Shown: one piece after another, positions 36,380-43,789 of the stretch | How the letters are laid out: each line of letters begins with the position of its first letter | Position numbering within the stretch: position 1 is the stretch's first letter | DNA from: Actinomycetota bacterium | GTDB taxonomy: Bacteria > Actinomycetota > Acidimicrobiia > Acidimicrobiales > Ilumatobacteraceae | Length of the DNA: 56,430 nucleotides | Direction of reading: 5' to 3' | Assembly: GCA_016870215.1 (NCBI GenBank) | Contig: VGCD01000012.1 | Location: 1 to 56,430, forward strand | The notes under the pieces: model-generated | Databases searched by the model: none | What the model was told of the DNA's origin: nothing | Seen by the model: the letters and a program-made list of their open reading frames with translations, nothing else | Translations under genes and position numbers: made by a program

Positions 36380-37125
36380 ACGATATGGATGCCGACTTGG
36401 ACGATGTCGGGTACTCAGAGCGGTCATTTCTCGGTGGCCCTCGTACGCGTTTGCGGGAATTCGGAACAGTCACGCGAGTGACGCGCGAATTGATCAATGG
36501 GTTTCGACGTCTGCATTTCGTAGGGCCATGCGTGACGGTGTTTGGCTCGGCGCGCATTGTTGAGGGAACCCCTGATTACGAGCTTGCACGGCGTGTCGGA
36601 ACCGAGATGAGTCGCCTTGGGTTCACAGTGATGACCGGTGGAGGCCCAGGCATCATGCAGGCCGCAAACCGGGGAGCAAAAGAGGCAGGTGGTTTCAGTG
36701 TCGGTTGCACCATCAACCTGCCCCGCGAAAAACATGCCAATCCGTATCTCGATGTGTCTGTCAACTTCAGGTATTTCTTCGTGCGAAAAGTGATGCTGGT
36801 GAAGTATTCATATGCATTCATCGTGATGCCTGGTGGTTTCGGCACGCTCGATGAATTGTTCGAGGCGTTGACTCTCATTCAGACTGCGAAGATCCACGAT
36901 TTCCCGATGGTGGTAATGGGCACGCAGTATTGGTCAGCACTTGTGGCGCAGCTAGATGACATGGTCACGCACGGCACCATCAATCGTGAAGACCTCAACT
37001 TGTTGCTCGTCACTGACAGTGTCGATGAGGCAGTTGCTCACGTGCAACGCTGTGCTGTCGAACGATTCAAGTTGCACCGTCGACTAAAGCCCATTCGGGC
37101 ACTCGGAGAACACGCCCGACCCTGA
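36376..37125 (+). CDS. LOG family protein (cytokinin riboside phosphate hydrolase type)
   Basis: Rossmann-fold protein of the TIGR00730/LOG family, about 249 aa. The signature PGGFGTLDELFEAL is near residue 158, with TGGGPGIMQAANRGAKEAGG before it. Enzymes of this group remove ribose phosphate from nucleoside monophosphates such as cytokinin precursors; the bacterial substrate is often unknown. Translation probably starts at GTG 36376, overlapping the stop of the dehydrogenase gene; ATG 36385 is next. Its last codons (from 37084) are part of a repeat found again at 38807. Confidence 0.9.
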   Translation: MNDMDADLDDVGYSERSFLGGPRTRLREFGTVTRVTRELINGFRRLHFVGPCVTVFGSARIVEGTPDYELARRVGTEMSRLGFTVMTGGGPGIMQAANRGAKEAGGFSVGCTINLPREKHANPYLDVSVNFRYFFVRKVMLVKYSYAFIVMPGGFGTLDELFEALTLIQTAKIHDFPMVVMGTQYWSALVAQLDDMVTHGTINREDLNLLLVTDSVDEAVAHVQRCAVERFKLHRRLKPIRALGEHARP

Positions 37126-37211
37126 CTGGCCGGTCTATGTGGACACCGACACGTACACCGCAGTTGCCTCTGCAACCACGGTTTCAATGTGAAGACTTCG
37201 ACGCTTGCAAG
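37084..37211 (+). repeat. Direct repeat A, copy 1: gene-end junction LOG/thioesterase
   Basis: About 128 bp resembling 38807-38935 in the same orientation. The best part (37113-37170 against 38836-38893) differs at three positions only, two of them adjacent; outside it similarity drops but reading-frame matches persist. It contains the intact end of the LOG gene (ending GEHARP) and, 9 bp on, the converging 3' end of a thioesterase remnant. Confidence 0.85.
37135..37211 (-). pseudogene. Remnant of a thioesterase 3' end
   Basis: On the minus strand this encodes HIETVVAEATAVYVSVST and a stop, against HVDTVVAEATAVYVSVHT and stop in the intact thioesterase gene at 38858. Upstream of about 37211 the similarity ends. 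The stop codon stands at the same distance from the LOG stop (9 bp between) as in the other copy. It is therefore a truncated homologue, not chance. Confidence 0.8.
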
Positions 37212-37212
37212 G

Positions 37213-37233
37213 AGGCGGAGCTCAAGTCCACAG
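37213..37233 (+). repeat. Short direct repeat B, copy 1
   Basis: AGGCGGAGCTCAAGTCCACAG, 18 of 21 bases identical to 38761-38781. Together the two copies bracket the GNAT-AAA gene just inside repeat A. The following 37234-37510 hold no gene I can recognise apart from the unresolved 5' end of the fusion gene. Confidence 0.5.
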
Positions 37234-37512
37234 ACCTTGGTGGTGCAGCATGAAGGCTCCGGCCAATTCTGCGTTTGGGTGATTTTGATTGGGGATGACG
37301 GCGATACGGGGCCTTGTAGCGATGTAAACGCTTCGCCGGGGGTAGCCACCTGAGGGCAAGTAAGCACAGTATCGAGACCAGATCATGGCGTGCCCTACCC
37401 AATGTTGCCCCTGTCTCCGAAGACTAATTCTCGTGAATGAAGCAAACCTCGGGTACATTTCGGTATCGACTTTGAAATTTCTGACCTTGCGCCCCGAGAC
37501 CTTGGGGCTGCC

Positions 37513-38736
37513 GTGAGGTTGCTTGAGGAGTTGCGCTCTTTCCCGGACAGCGCTCCCATCGAAATCGCTCAGTTCATTGCAGACGTGAATGATGGGGCGG
37601 TGGTTGTGACGGCCCATGCGAAGGGAACTCTCATCGGACTTGTCGGTGCACGACTCGCAGGAGACCATGCTTGGACTCAGTTGGTCGCGATACATCCCGA
37701 ATGGCGAAATCTGGGAATTGGCTCGGCTCTATCGGCAGGACTTGAGAATCGACTCCTCCATCTCGGAGTGCGTCGTGTCTCCGCTCTCATAGGACCGGGT
37801 CAGGTCGGTGAGCAAGCACTCGTGAACCGGGGATTTGTTCCCGTTGAAGGATTGAAACTGTACGAGAAGTGCTTGTCGCTTGAACCAAGTGAAGTTCGCA
37901 TCATCGACAAGTGGGGTGGCGAGGTCTTCGACGACCATCGGTGGGCACTACTCACGGGGATGACGAGAGAACGTGAGTTGGTTAATCAACGGATAGTCGC
38001 GCCTTTGTCCGATCCCGGTCTTGCGTATTCAGTCGGTCTCCGACTTCCGAGCACTGTGCTCATGTTCGGTCCTCCAGGTACCGGCAAGACGACCTTTGCC
38101 AAGGCTCTGGCCAGCAAATTGCGGTGGCCCTTCATCGAGTTGCTGCCCTCAAAACTCTCCGGTGGCAATGGCACTCTTGCAAACGAACTTCGTGAGGCGT
38201 TCTCCGAGTTGAGCAGACTTGAGCATGTGGTGATTTTCATCGACGAGTTCGACGAAATCGCTCCGGCGCGAGACTCACGACCGTCCGCAGCCGGGGTCGT
38301 CAACGAACTCTTGAAGTCAATCCCCGAATTTCGTCAACAGTCTGGAAAATTGCTGATCTGCGCGACGAATTTTGTGGGCACTATCGATCCGGCTGTTCTG
38401 CGTCCGGGACGATTCGATTTTCTCATCGGCATCGGCCCACCGGACTTGGTCGCTCTCACCGCACTGTGGTCACAAGCACTCACCCTCATGAATTTTGATG
38501 GCACAAAGATTGCTGAGACTTTGGCCAAGCAATCCATCGGCTACACCCCGGGCGACGTCGACCTTGCCGCGCAGCGTGCTGCAGCTTCAGCGTTCTCGCG
38601 TGCTCAAATCGACGGCAGTGTGCCCGTGGTATCGGAAGACGACCTCCTTAACGCCATCGGCAGAACCCAACCTTCGATCTCCCCCGACATGGTTGAGGAC
38701 TTCAACGCCGAAGTCATCAAGTTCGAACGCATCTGA
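37513..38736 (+). CDS. GNAT acetyltransferase-AAA+ ATPase fusion protein
   Basis: One polypeptide of at least 407 aa. Residues 1-120 are a GNAT domain with the acetyl-CoA loop in HPEWRNLGIGSAL (61-73) and a C-terminal GFVPVEGLKLYEK. Residues about 150-405 are a single classical AAA+ domain: Walker A GPPGTGKT (186-193), Walker B VVIFIDEFDE (239-248), sensor-1 ATN (284-286), and arginine fingers in LRPGRFD (296-302). GTG 37513 is the first usual start, but coding-like sequence (FEISDLAPRDLGAA) precedes it in frame without a start codon, and a GTG 37433 frame runs into it with a different phase, so a frameshift or rare start is possible. It lies between direct repeats and has no family-typical neighbours. 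Confidence 0.85.
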   Translation: MRLLEELRSFPDSAPIEIAQFIADVNDGAVVVTAHAKGTLIGLVGARLAGDHAWTQLVAIHPEWRNLGIGSALSAGLENRLLHLGVRRVSALIGPGQVGEQALVNRGFVPVEGLKLYEKCLSLEPSEVRIIDKWGGEVFDDHRWALLTGMTRERELVNQRIVAPLSDPGLAYSVGLRLPSTVLMFGPPGTGKTTFAKALASKLRWPFIELLPSKLSGGNGTLANELREAFSELSRLEHVVIFIDEFDEIAPARDSRPSAAGVVNELLKSIPEFRQQSGKLLICATNFVGTIDPAVLRPGRFDFLIGIGPPDLVALTALWSQALTLMNFDGTKIAETLAKQSIGYTPGDVDLAAQRAAASAFSRAQIDGSVPVVSEDDLLNAIGRTQPSISPDMVEDFNAEVIKFERI

Positions 38737-38760
38737 GTCTCTGCCCCCGGAGTCTTCAGT

Positions 38761-38781
38761 AGGCGGAGCAAAAGTCCCCAG
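38761..38781 (+). repeat. Short direct repeat B, copy 2
   Basis: AGGCGGAGCAAAAGTCCCCAG, located 24 bp after the GNAT-AAA stop; matches 37213-37233 at 18 of 21 positions. Confidence 0.5.
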
Positions 38782-38806
38782 CATCGCCGAATCTGCGAAT
38801 TCTTCG

Positions 38807-38848
38807 ATGAAGAGCTATCTCGCTCGGGGTGAGTGCGCCCAACCCTGA
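38807..38848 (+). pseudogene. Remnant of a LOG-gene 3' end
   Basis: Fourteen codons ending in TGA at 38846-38848 align with the last fourteen codons of the LOG gene (7 identical positions including the stop, and the same spacing to the facing thioesterase stop). No start or LOG core precedes it. Confidence 0.65.
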
Positions 38849-38935
38849 CTGGCCGGTCTATGTGTGCACCGACACGTACACCGCAGTTGCCTCCGCGACC
38901 ACCGTGTCGACGTGGCGAACTTCACCGCTCGCAAA
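38807..38935 (+). repeat. Direct repeat A, copy 2: gene-end junction LOG/thioesterase
   Basis: Counterpart of 37084-37211. Its left part (38807-38848) translates as MKSYLARGECAQP and stop, aligning with LKPIRALGEHARP and stop at the intact LOG end. Its right part is the genuine 3' end of the thioesterase gene. The two copies are thus reciprocal: each has one intact and one remnant gene end. Confidence 0.85.
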
Positions 38936-39526
38936 GCTCTTGCGCCCATCAACACCAGTGCCGCGCGCAGTAACTGTCAGAGGAGCACCAAGTGGTGTGC
39001 CGGCACGGAAGCGGATATTTAGTGCAACGGTGAGGCCACTCGCGCCTGCTGCTGTTGAGGCGACGCCAAGTACTTCGTCGAGCATTGTCGCGACAATTCC
39101 GCCGTGTGCTTTGTCGGGTGGCCCCGACATCGAGGCATCAAGCACAGCATGTGCCGTGACCTCTACAGGTTCGTAAGTGTCGCCAGGAACCGGCACGGGG
39201 TCAAACGACAGGATTGGTGCGCGAGGGTTGAGTGGGCCAGAACCTGCTTGAGTGACATTTTCAATGCGACCATTGAGGTGGCGCACGATAGTGATGTACG
39301 GATGGCGCACCTTGGTACGCAGTCGGTCATTCACCATTTTGATGTCGGTTGCAATGGCGGACTTCGCCGCATCGTCGATGTCTGTGCGTATCACGGCATC
39401 AAGAAGTTCACGAACAACCGCAATGAGTTCATGTGATTCTGTAGAAATCGAATCGGGTGACGGAATTGAGTCGCCCATCGACTTCGCAAGTTCCATTGCA
39501 GAACGTGGTGCTGGTTCTGTACTCAT
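38858..39526 (-). CDS. Hotdog-fold thioesterase (PaaI type)
   Basis: 222 aa. The hotdog domain lies in the C-terminal half: the family motif DKAHGGIVATMLDEVLG near residue 138, then TVALNIRFRAGTPLG and a final strand EATAVYVSVHT. The Asp/Glu in LDEVLG is where the catalytic acid sits. The N-terminal 75 residues are helical and extra to a minimal PaaI protein. Expected to hydrolyse acyl-CoA thioesters. Its 3' end is part of repeat A. Confidence 0.88.
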   Translation of the reverse strand: MSTEPAPRSAMELAKSMGDSIPSPDSISTESHELIAVVRELLDAVIRTDIDDAAKSAIATDIKMVNDRLRTKVRHPYITIVRHLNGRIENVTQAGSGPLNPRAPILSFDPVPVPGDTYEPVEVTAHAVLDASMSGPPDKAHGGIVATMLDEVLGVASTAAGASGLTVALNIRFRAGTPLGAPLTVTARGTGVDGRKSFASGEVRHVDTVVAEATAVYVSVHT

Positions 39527-39604
39527 CGGGAAGGCAAAGTATCACCTGCGATAGATGTTGTGCTGTGCTTCGTTCGCGCAATCAGAGTTGGCTACTGTGC
39601 AGCA

Positions 39605-39976
39605 ATGAGTTCAAAGCCCGATGTCGCAATTCCTGCTGGTGAGCTGCCGGCCGATCTTCTCATTGAAGACTTGGTGGTAGGAACAGGCGATGAAGCAGTA
39701 AAAGGTCGCAATGTTGATGTTCACTATGTGGGTGTTGCGTGGAGCACGCAGCGCCAGTTCGATGCATCGTGGGACCGCAATGACACATTCGAATTTCGTC
39801 TTGGTGCCGGACAGGTCATTTCCGGATGGGACGAGGGTATTGCAGGTATGAAGGTGGGGGGTCGTCGTCGCCTCACCATTCCGCCTCATATGGGATACGG
39901 AAGTCACGGAGCTGGTGGTGTCATCAAAGGCGGGGAGACACTTGTTTTTGTAGTTGACCTCCTCAACGTTTTCTGA
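39605..39976 (+). CDS. FKBP-type peptidyl-prolyl isomerase
   Basis: 123-aa minimal FKBP domain without signal peptide, so probably cytosolic. Core features: VDVHYVGVAW, FDASWDRNDTFEFRLGAGQV, ISGWDEGIAGMKVGGRRRL and PPHMGYGSHGAG, ending ETLVFVVDLLNVF. The active-site W/Y/D/F positions are kept. The frame is open upstream, but ATG 39605 gives the typical short start. Its stop is 18 bp before a putative leader ORF. Confidence 0.94.
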   Translation: MSSKPDVAIPAGELPADLLIEDLVVGTGDEAVKGRNVDVHYVGVAWSTQRQFDASWDRNDTFEFRLGAGQVISGWDEGIAGMKVGGRRRLTIPPHMGYGSHGAGGVIKGGETLVFVVDLLNVF

Positions 39977-39994
39977 CCCTGTTACGATGTAACC

Positions 39995-40057
39995 ATGATT
40001 CAATGCGATTGCATTGAATTTCACAAAGAAAGCATGAGCGGGGTGCGCCTCGCATAG
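39995..40057 (+). CDS. Putative 20-aa leader peptide, leaderless
   Basis: ATG 39995 to TAG 40057 encodes MIQCDCIEFHKESMSGVRLA. A -10-like TACGAT (39983-39988) stands six bases before the ATG, so transcription could start at the ATG itself. The peptide has Cys-Asp-Cys early on and contains the inverted repeat 39998-40019 within its codons, the layout of a ribosome-mediated attenuator. The gene 12 bp downstream is the saccharopine-dehydrogenase-like gene. Expression is unproven. Confidence 0.4.
   Translation: MIQCDCIEFHKESMSGVRLA
39998..40019. promoter_or_regulatory. Perfect inverted repeat upstream of saccharopine-dehydrogenase-like gene
   Basis: ATTCAATGC-GATT-GCATTGAAT: 9-bp perfect arms and a 4-base loop. 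No T-run follows, so it is not a simple terminator. It could be an operator just downstream of the -10 element or an RNA hairpin within the leader ORF. Confidence 0.5.
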
Positions 40058-40069
40058 CAGTGGTGAATC

Positions 40070-41356
40070 ATGAATATCCTCGTAGTAGGAGCAGGCGGTG
40101 TGGGAGCCTCAATGGCGTCCATCGCAGAGACCAGGTCGTTCTTCGACTCGTTTGTCCTCGCTGACATCAGCAAGGAGAGCGCGGAACAGGCCATCGCCGC
40201 ATTGGACGACCCAGGAAAGTTTTCAGCCGCGCAGGTTGATGCGCGTAGCGAAACTGAGTTGGTACGACTCATCCAGTCGGTGAAGGCCGATGTGGTGGTG
40301 AATGCGTGCGACCCACGCCTCAACGAAGTCATCTTCAATGCGTGCTTCACAGCTGGCGCCAACTACGTGGATATGGCCATGAACTTGAGTGAGCCACACC
40401 CCACAAATCCCTATGAAGAAGTGGGCAAACCACTTGGTGCTGATCAAATCTCTCGTGATGATGCATGGCACGAGAAGGGTCTGTTGGCGCTAACCGGCAT
40501 GGGTGTGGAGCCAGGCTTGAGTGATGTGTTCGCGCGATATGCAGCCGACCACTTGTTCGACACCATCGACGAAATTGGCGTGCGTGACGGTTCGAACCTG
40601 TCGATTGATGGTCTCGACTTCGCGCCGACGTTTTCCATTTGGACAACCATCGAAGAGTGTTTGAACCCACCGATTGTGTGGGACAAACACCGCGGGCTGT
40701 ATACCACCGACTGTTTCAGCGAGCCGGAAGTGTTTCACTTTCCCGCAGGAATCGGCCCGGTTGAGTGCGTCAACGTGGAGCACGAAGAAGTGATTCTCAT
40801 TCCGCGTGAGATTGACTGTCAACGAGTCACTTTCAAGTACGGACTTGGCGCAGAGTTCATCGACTGGTTGAAGACCTTCGCGTATTTGGGTCTCGACAGC
40901 AAAGAGCGCATCAAAGTGGGCGATGTTCATGTAGCCCCACGTGACGTTTTGGCCTCGGTGTTACCGAACCCGTCCAAGCTCGGTCACCTCATGCATGGCA
41001 AAACATGTGCAGGTACGTGGGTGAAAGGCACGTACGACGGCGAGCACCGCGAGGTGTACCTGTATCACGTGGCTGACAACGAAACCACAATGCGGGAGTG
41101 GGGATCACAAGCTGTGTTGTGGCAAACAGCAATTTGCCCAGTGGTGGCAATCGAGTTGTTGTCGAATGGCAGTTGGAAAGGAAAAGGAGTTCGCGGACCA
41201 GAAGCATTCGACGCGGTGCCGTTCCTCAACTTGCTCGGTGACTACAGCACGCACCACGGAATGGTCGAAATGGGCCCTGGCCTGTGGCCACGTCCCAAAG
41301 CAACAGGTCAACCCGGTTGGGACCGCCCTGTGCGCCGTGCAGTAGTGCCTGCCTGA
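40070..41356 (+). CDS. Saccharopine dehydrogenase family oxidoreductase
   Basis: 428-aa NAD(P)-dependent enzyme. Rossmann motif NILVVGAGGVGASMASIA at the N-terminus, then ADVVVNACDPRLNEVIFNAC and ANYVDMAMNL, typical of saccharopine reductases and carboxynorspermidine dehydrogenases. The middle holds GLLALTGMGVEPGLSDVFARY, another family block. Lysine metabolism or polyamine synthesis are possible; an agmatine deiminase in the window (48 kb) makes polyamines slightly attractive, but this is inference. Confidence 0.85.
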   Translation: MNILVVGAGGVGASMASIAETRSFFDSFVLADISKESAEQAIAALDDPGKFSAAQVDARSETELVRLIQSVKADVVVNACDPRLNEVIFNACFTAGANYVDMAMNLSEPHPTNPYEEVGKPLGADQISRDDAWHEKGLLALTGMGVEPGLSDVFARYAADHLFDTIDEIGVRDGSNLSIDGLDFAPTFSIWTTIEECLNPPIVWDKHRGLYTTDCFSEPEVFHFPAGIGPVECVNVEHEEVILIPREIDCQRVTFKYGLGAEFIDWLKTFAYLGLDSKERIKVGDVHVAPRDVLASVLPNPSKLGHLMHGKTCAGTWVKGTYDGEHREVYLYHVADNETTMREWGSQAVLWQTAICPVVAIELLSNGSWKGKGVRGPEAFDAVPFLNLLGDYSTHHGMVEMGPGLWPRPKATGQPGWDRPVRRAVVPA

Positions 41357-41391
41357 CACACTTGCCCAACGAACAACAGTTGTAACGCTCG

Positions 41392-41988
41392 TCAGCGAAG
41401 CACGACGCCTTGAGGCAGCATCTTGCGTCGCCTCCACCATCTGCGCACTGGTTCAGTTGCGTACTTGCTCGTCGCACCGACGAACAATGTGGAGATGAGA
41501 ACACGTGGAAGCAAATCAAGATTGCCGATGTACGGCGCAACTATCACTGTGAAGCCGAGTGCAGCGGGGTACACCCAGGCAGTGTCGGCGAGAAACTTGC
41601 GTGTGCGGGACTTGTGAGGCTGCGCCTCTGACTGAGCATTGAAGAACTGGTCGGTTCCTGGCGTCACAGTGATGCGTTCACTCTTGATGATGTCATCAAC
41701 AAGTCCGAGCAATTCTTCGCGCTGAGGTGATCGTTCCCATCGTCGGAGATGAATGACATCGACGAAGCGAAACACCATGTGGTATTCGTCGCTGTCGGTT
41801 CCGGGGCGAAGAGTCATGGCGCCAAGGCAACCATCGGCGGTCTGCACGGCGGTCAACATCTCGTCGCTCCAGGCGAGGAAGCGTGCGTCGTGGCCCGGCT
41901 CGACGGTGCGCGCGATGGTCACCGTGACCGAACCCTGTGCGATGCGAGGCAATTTGCCCGTGTCGAAGTTGCCCGTCAACTCTGGCAT
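41392..41988 (-). CDS. Antibiotic-biosynthesis-monooxygenase-like domain with two membrane helices
   Basis: 198 aa. Residues about 15-105 resemble a ferredoxin-like ABM domain (VTVTIARTVEPGHDARFLAW, FRFVDVIHLRRWERSPQREELL). The C-terminal part has two hydrophobic helices (about 135-175) and a strongly basic end with RRWWRRRK. Such ABM-plus-membrane proteins are known in bacteria without assigned function. I start at ATG 41988; the frame is open to 42036, which would reach into the divergent promoter of the ferritin-like gene. Confidence 0.75.
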   Translation of the reverse strand: MPELTGNFDTGKLPRIAQGSVTVTIARTVEPGHDARFLAWSDEMLTAVQTADGCLGAMTLRPGTDSDEYHMVFRFVDVIHLRRWERSPQREELLGLVDDIIKSERITVTPGTDQFFNAQSEAQPHKSRTRKFLADTAWVYPAALGFTVIVAPYIGNLDLLPRVLISTLFVGATSKYATEPVRRWWRRRKMLPQGVVLR

Positions 41989-42040
41989 GACTCCACCGTA
42001 GTAGTACGCACGGTGTGAAAATCGGTGATAGGACAAAGGA

Positions 42041-42508
42041 ATGACAGAACGCGATTTTTACAACGCCGGAGCAGCGTTGGCCGGGGTGACGCAGCTTGAT
42101 GTGCCTGCAATGGAAGTCATCTATCAACTCGAAGTGTCCGGTGAGGCGTTCTACGAGAAAGTGGCAGCCATCGTGGGAGATGAGCAAGCAGCCGAACTGT
42201 TGCTTCGCAATGGTCGTGAAGAACGCGCACATGCGCGTCGAATTGCAAAGGCCATCAGCATCAAATTGGGGCATGAATGGCAGCCGAGCCCCGAAGTCGA
42301 GAGCATCCTTCCGATTCCCATGCCACCGACCCTTGATGTTGAAGCATTCAAGGGAATGATCAAAGGTGAAATCAGTGGTGATGCGGGCTATCAGTTTTGG
42401 GCCGATAATGAACCAAATGAAGAAGTGGCCAAGTTGCTTCGTCTGAATGGTCGCGAAGAGTCAATACATGCAGAGCGCCTGAACGAGGTCATCGCACTTC
42501 TGTCCTGA
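42041..42508 (+). CDS. Ferritin-like (rubrerythrin-type) di-iron protein
   Basis: 155-aa four-helix bundle. Two internally related halves each carry E..H metal motifs: NGREERAHARRI near residue 63 and NGREESIHAERL near residue 136, with partner glutamates in MEVIYQLEVSGEAFYEK and IKGEISGDAGY. There is no rubredoxin domain. It probably binds a di-iron centre and handles peroxide or iron. The ATG follows ACAAAGGA. It is divergent from the ABM-like gene. Confidence 0.82.
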   Translation: MTERDFYNAGAALAGVTQLDVPAMEVIYQLEVSGEAFYEKVAAIVGDEQAAELLLRNGREERAHARRIAKAISIKLGHEWQPSPEVESILPIPMPPTLDVEAFKGMIKGEISGDAGYQFWADNEPNEEVAKLLRLNGREESIHAERLNEVIALLS

Positions 42509-42550
42509 ACAGACCAATTGCAGTAGCTCGTTGCAACCTAGTGTGACCTC

Positions 42551-43138
42551 ATGCGTGTGCTGGTGATTCACTCTCACCCGGTCATCGACAGTTTTTCTGG
42601 TGCGCTTCGCGACGCAGCGAGTGAAGGTGCCCGCGCCGCTGGCCACGATGTGCGTGTGCTCGACCTTGGCGCAATGAATTTCAACCCGGTGATGTCTGCA
42701 GATGAACTACGCGGGTACAAGGCAGTCTCGTCGATCACAAGTGATGACCTCACGATGCACATTGATTCAGTGAAGTGGGCAGATGTGCTGGTGTTCGTGT
42801 ATCCGACGTGGTGGTCGACGCTGCCGGCGCAGTTGAAGGGTTGGCTCGAACGAGTGATGCGGCCTGGGGTGGCGTTTGTGTTCGATGAGGACAACAAAGT
42901 GCGTCCCGGCCTACGGCAGGTGCGCACGATCGTGGGCATCACCACGTATGGGTCGAAATGGCCGTATGTGAAGCTGATGAAAGATTCCGGGCGTCGAACA
43001 CTTCTTCGCGCGTTGAAGTTGAATACGTCGTGGCGAACGAGATCAAAATGGCTTGCGTTCTACGGCATAGATGGCGCAAGTGAAGCGCGGCGTGCTCAAT
43101 TTCTTGGTCAGGTGCGAAAGAGCATGGAAACATTGTGA
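42551..43138 (+). CDS. Flavodoxin-like NAD(P)H-quinone reductase, copy 1
   Basis: 195-aa flavodoxin_2-fold protein of the KefF/YwrO/DT-diaphorase group: VLVIHSHPVIDSFSGALRD at the start, VLVFVYPTWWSTLPAQLKGW in the centre and GITTYGS before the C-terminal helix. Binds FMN or FAD and reduces quinones by two electrons. The next gene is a diverged copy overlapping it by four bases (GTGA). Confidence 0.87.
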   Translation: MRVLVIHSHPVIDSFSGALRDAASEGARAAGHDVRVLDLGAMNFNPVMSADELRGYKAVSSITSDDLTMHIDSVKWADVLVFVYPTWWSTLPAQLKGWLERVMRPGVAFVFDEDNKVRPGLRQVRTIVGITTYGSKWPYVKLMKDSGRRTLLRALKLNTSWRTRSKWLAFYGIDGASEARRAQFLGQVRKSMETL

Positions 43139-43740
43139 ATGTCCTCGTGCTGTTTGCGCATCCACTTGCTGACTCGTATGGTCGAGCAATCTGCGATCAA
43201 GTGATGACATCACTGGAAGTTGATGGTCATGAAGTCCGGTCACATGACCTGTGGCAAGAGAACTTCGACCCAGTGCTTTCTGCGGGGGAGAAGCGTGAAC
43301 ACTTTGCTGCTCCCGAAACAAAGACCGCCAATGATTCACTTCTTGCAACACACGTTGCTGATCTTTGGTGGTGCGAAGCGATTGTGTTCGTGTACCCAAG
43401 TTGGTGGTCAGCACCCCCTGCCATCATGAAGGGCTGGTTCGACAGGGTGCTGATGCAAGGAGTGGCGTGGACATTCCCTGAAGGCGCCACTCGCTTGCAT
43501 GCGGGCCTCACTCACGTGCGGCGACTTATTGCCGTCACCACCTATGGCTCGTCCCGGTGGGTGAACGCACTTGAAGGTGAGCCTGGGAAGGCCGCCATTC
43601 GTCGGGGGCTACGGGTGCTGTGCAATGTGCGGTGTCGAAGCACGTGGATTGCGCACTATGGAGTGGATCGCGCAAGTCGCGAGACCTGCTCGCATTTCTT
43701 GGCAAAGTTGCCGAGGCGTCTACATCGCGCATTGCGCTAA
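43135..43740 (+). CDS. Flavodoxin-like NAD(P)H-quinone reductase, copy 2
   Basis: 201 aa, same fold and order of motifs as the preceding gene: VLVLFAHPLADSYGRAI, IVFVYPSWWSAPPAIMKGW, VAWTFPEGATRLHAGLTHV and AVTTYGSS. Start GTG 43135 overlaps the previous stop. The sequences are similar enough to imply tandem duplication, but clearly diverged, so it is old. Likely co-translated, perhaps as a heterodimer. Confidence 0.87.
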   Translation: MNVLVLFAHPLADSYGRAICDQVMTSLEVDGHEVRSHDLWQENFDPVLSAGEKREHFAAPETKTANDSLLATHVADLWWCEAIVFVYPSWWSAPPAIMKGWFDRVLMQGVAWTFPEGATRLHAGLTHVRRLIAVTTYGSSRWVNALEGEPGKAAIRRGLRVLCNVRCRSTWIAHYGVDRASRETCSHFLAKLPRRLHRALR

Positions 43741-43789
43741 TCGTTCGCCGACTGTCACCTGGGACCAACCCAGAAGTACTGTCGAGAAT

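Noticed and set aside
37222-37695. Minus-strand 157-codon frame over the start of the GNAT-AAA gene
   Set aside because: It overlaps the clearly coding GNAT domain and has no recognisable features.
37084-38935. Transposon or integron reading of the GNAT-AAA island
   Set aside because: No transposase, integrase, terminal inverted repeats or short target-site duplication were seen, and no tRNA is next to it; the repeats are diverged gene ends in direct orientation.
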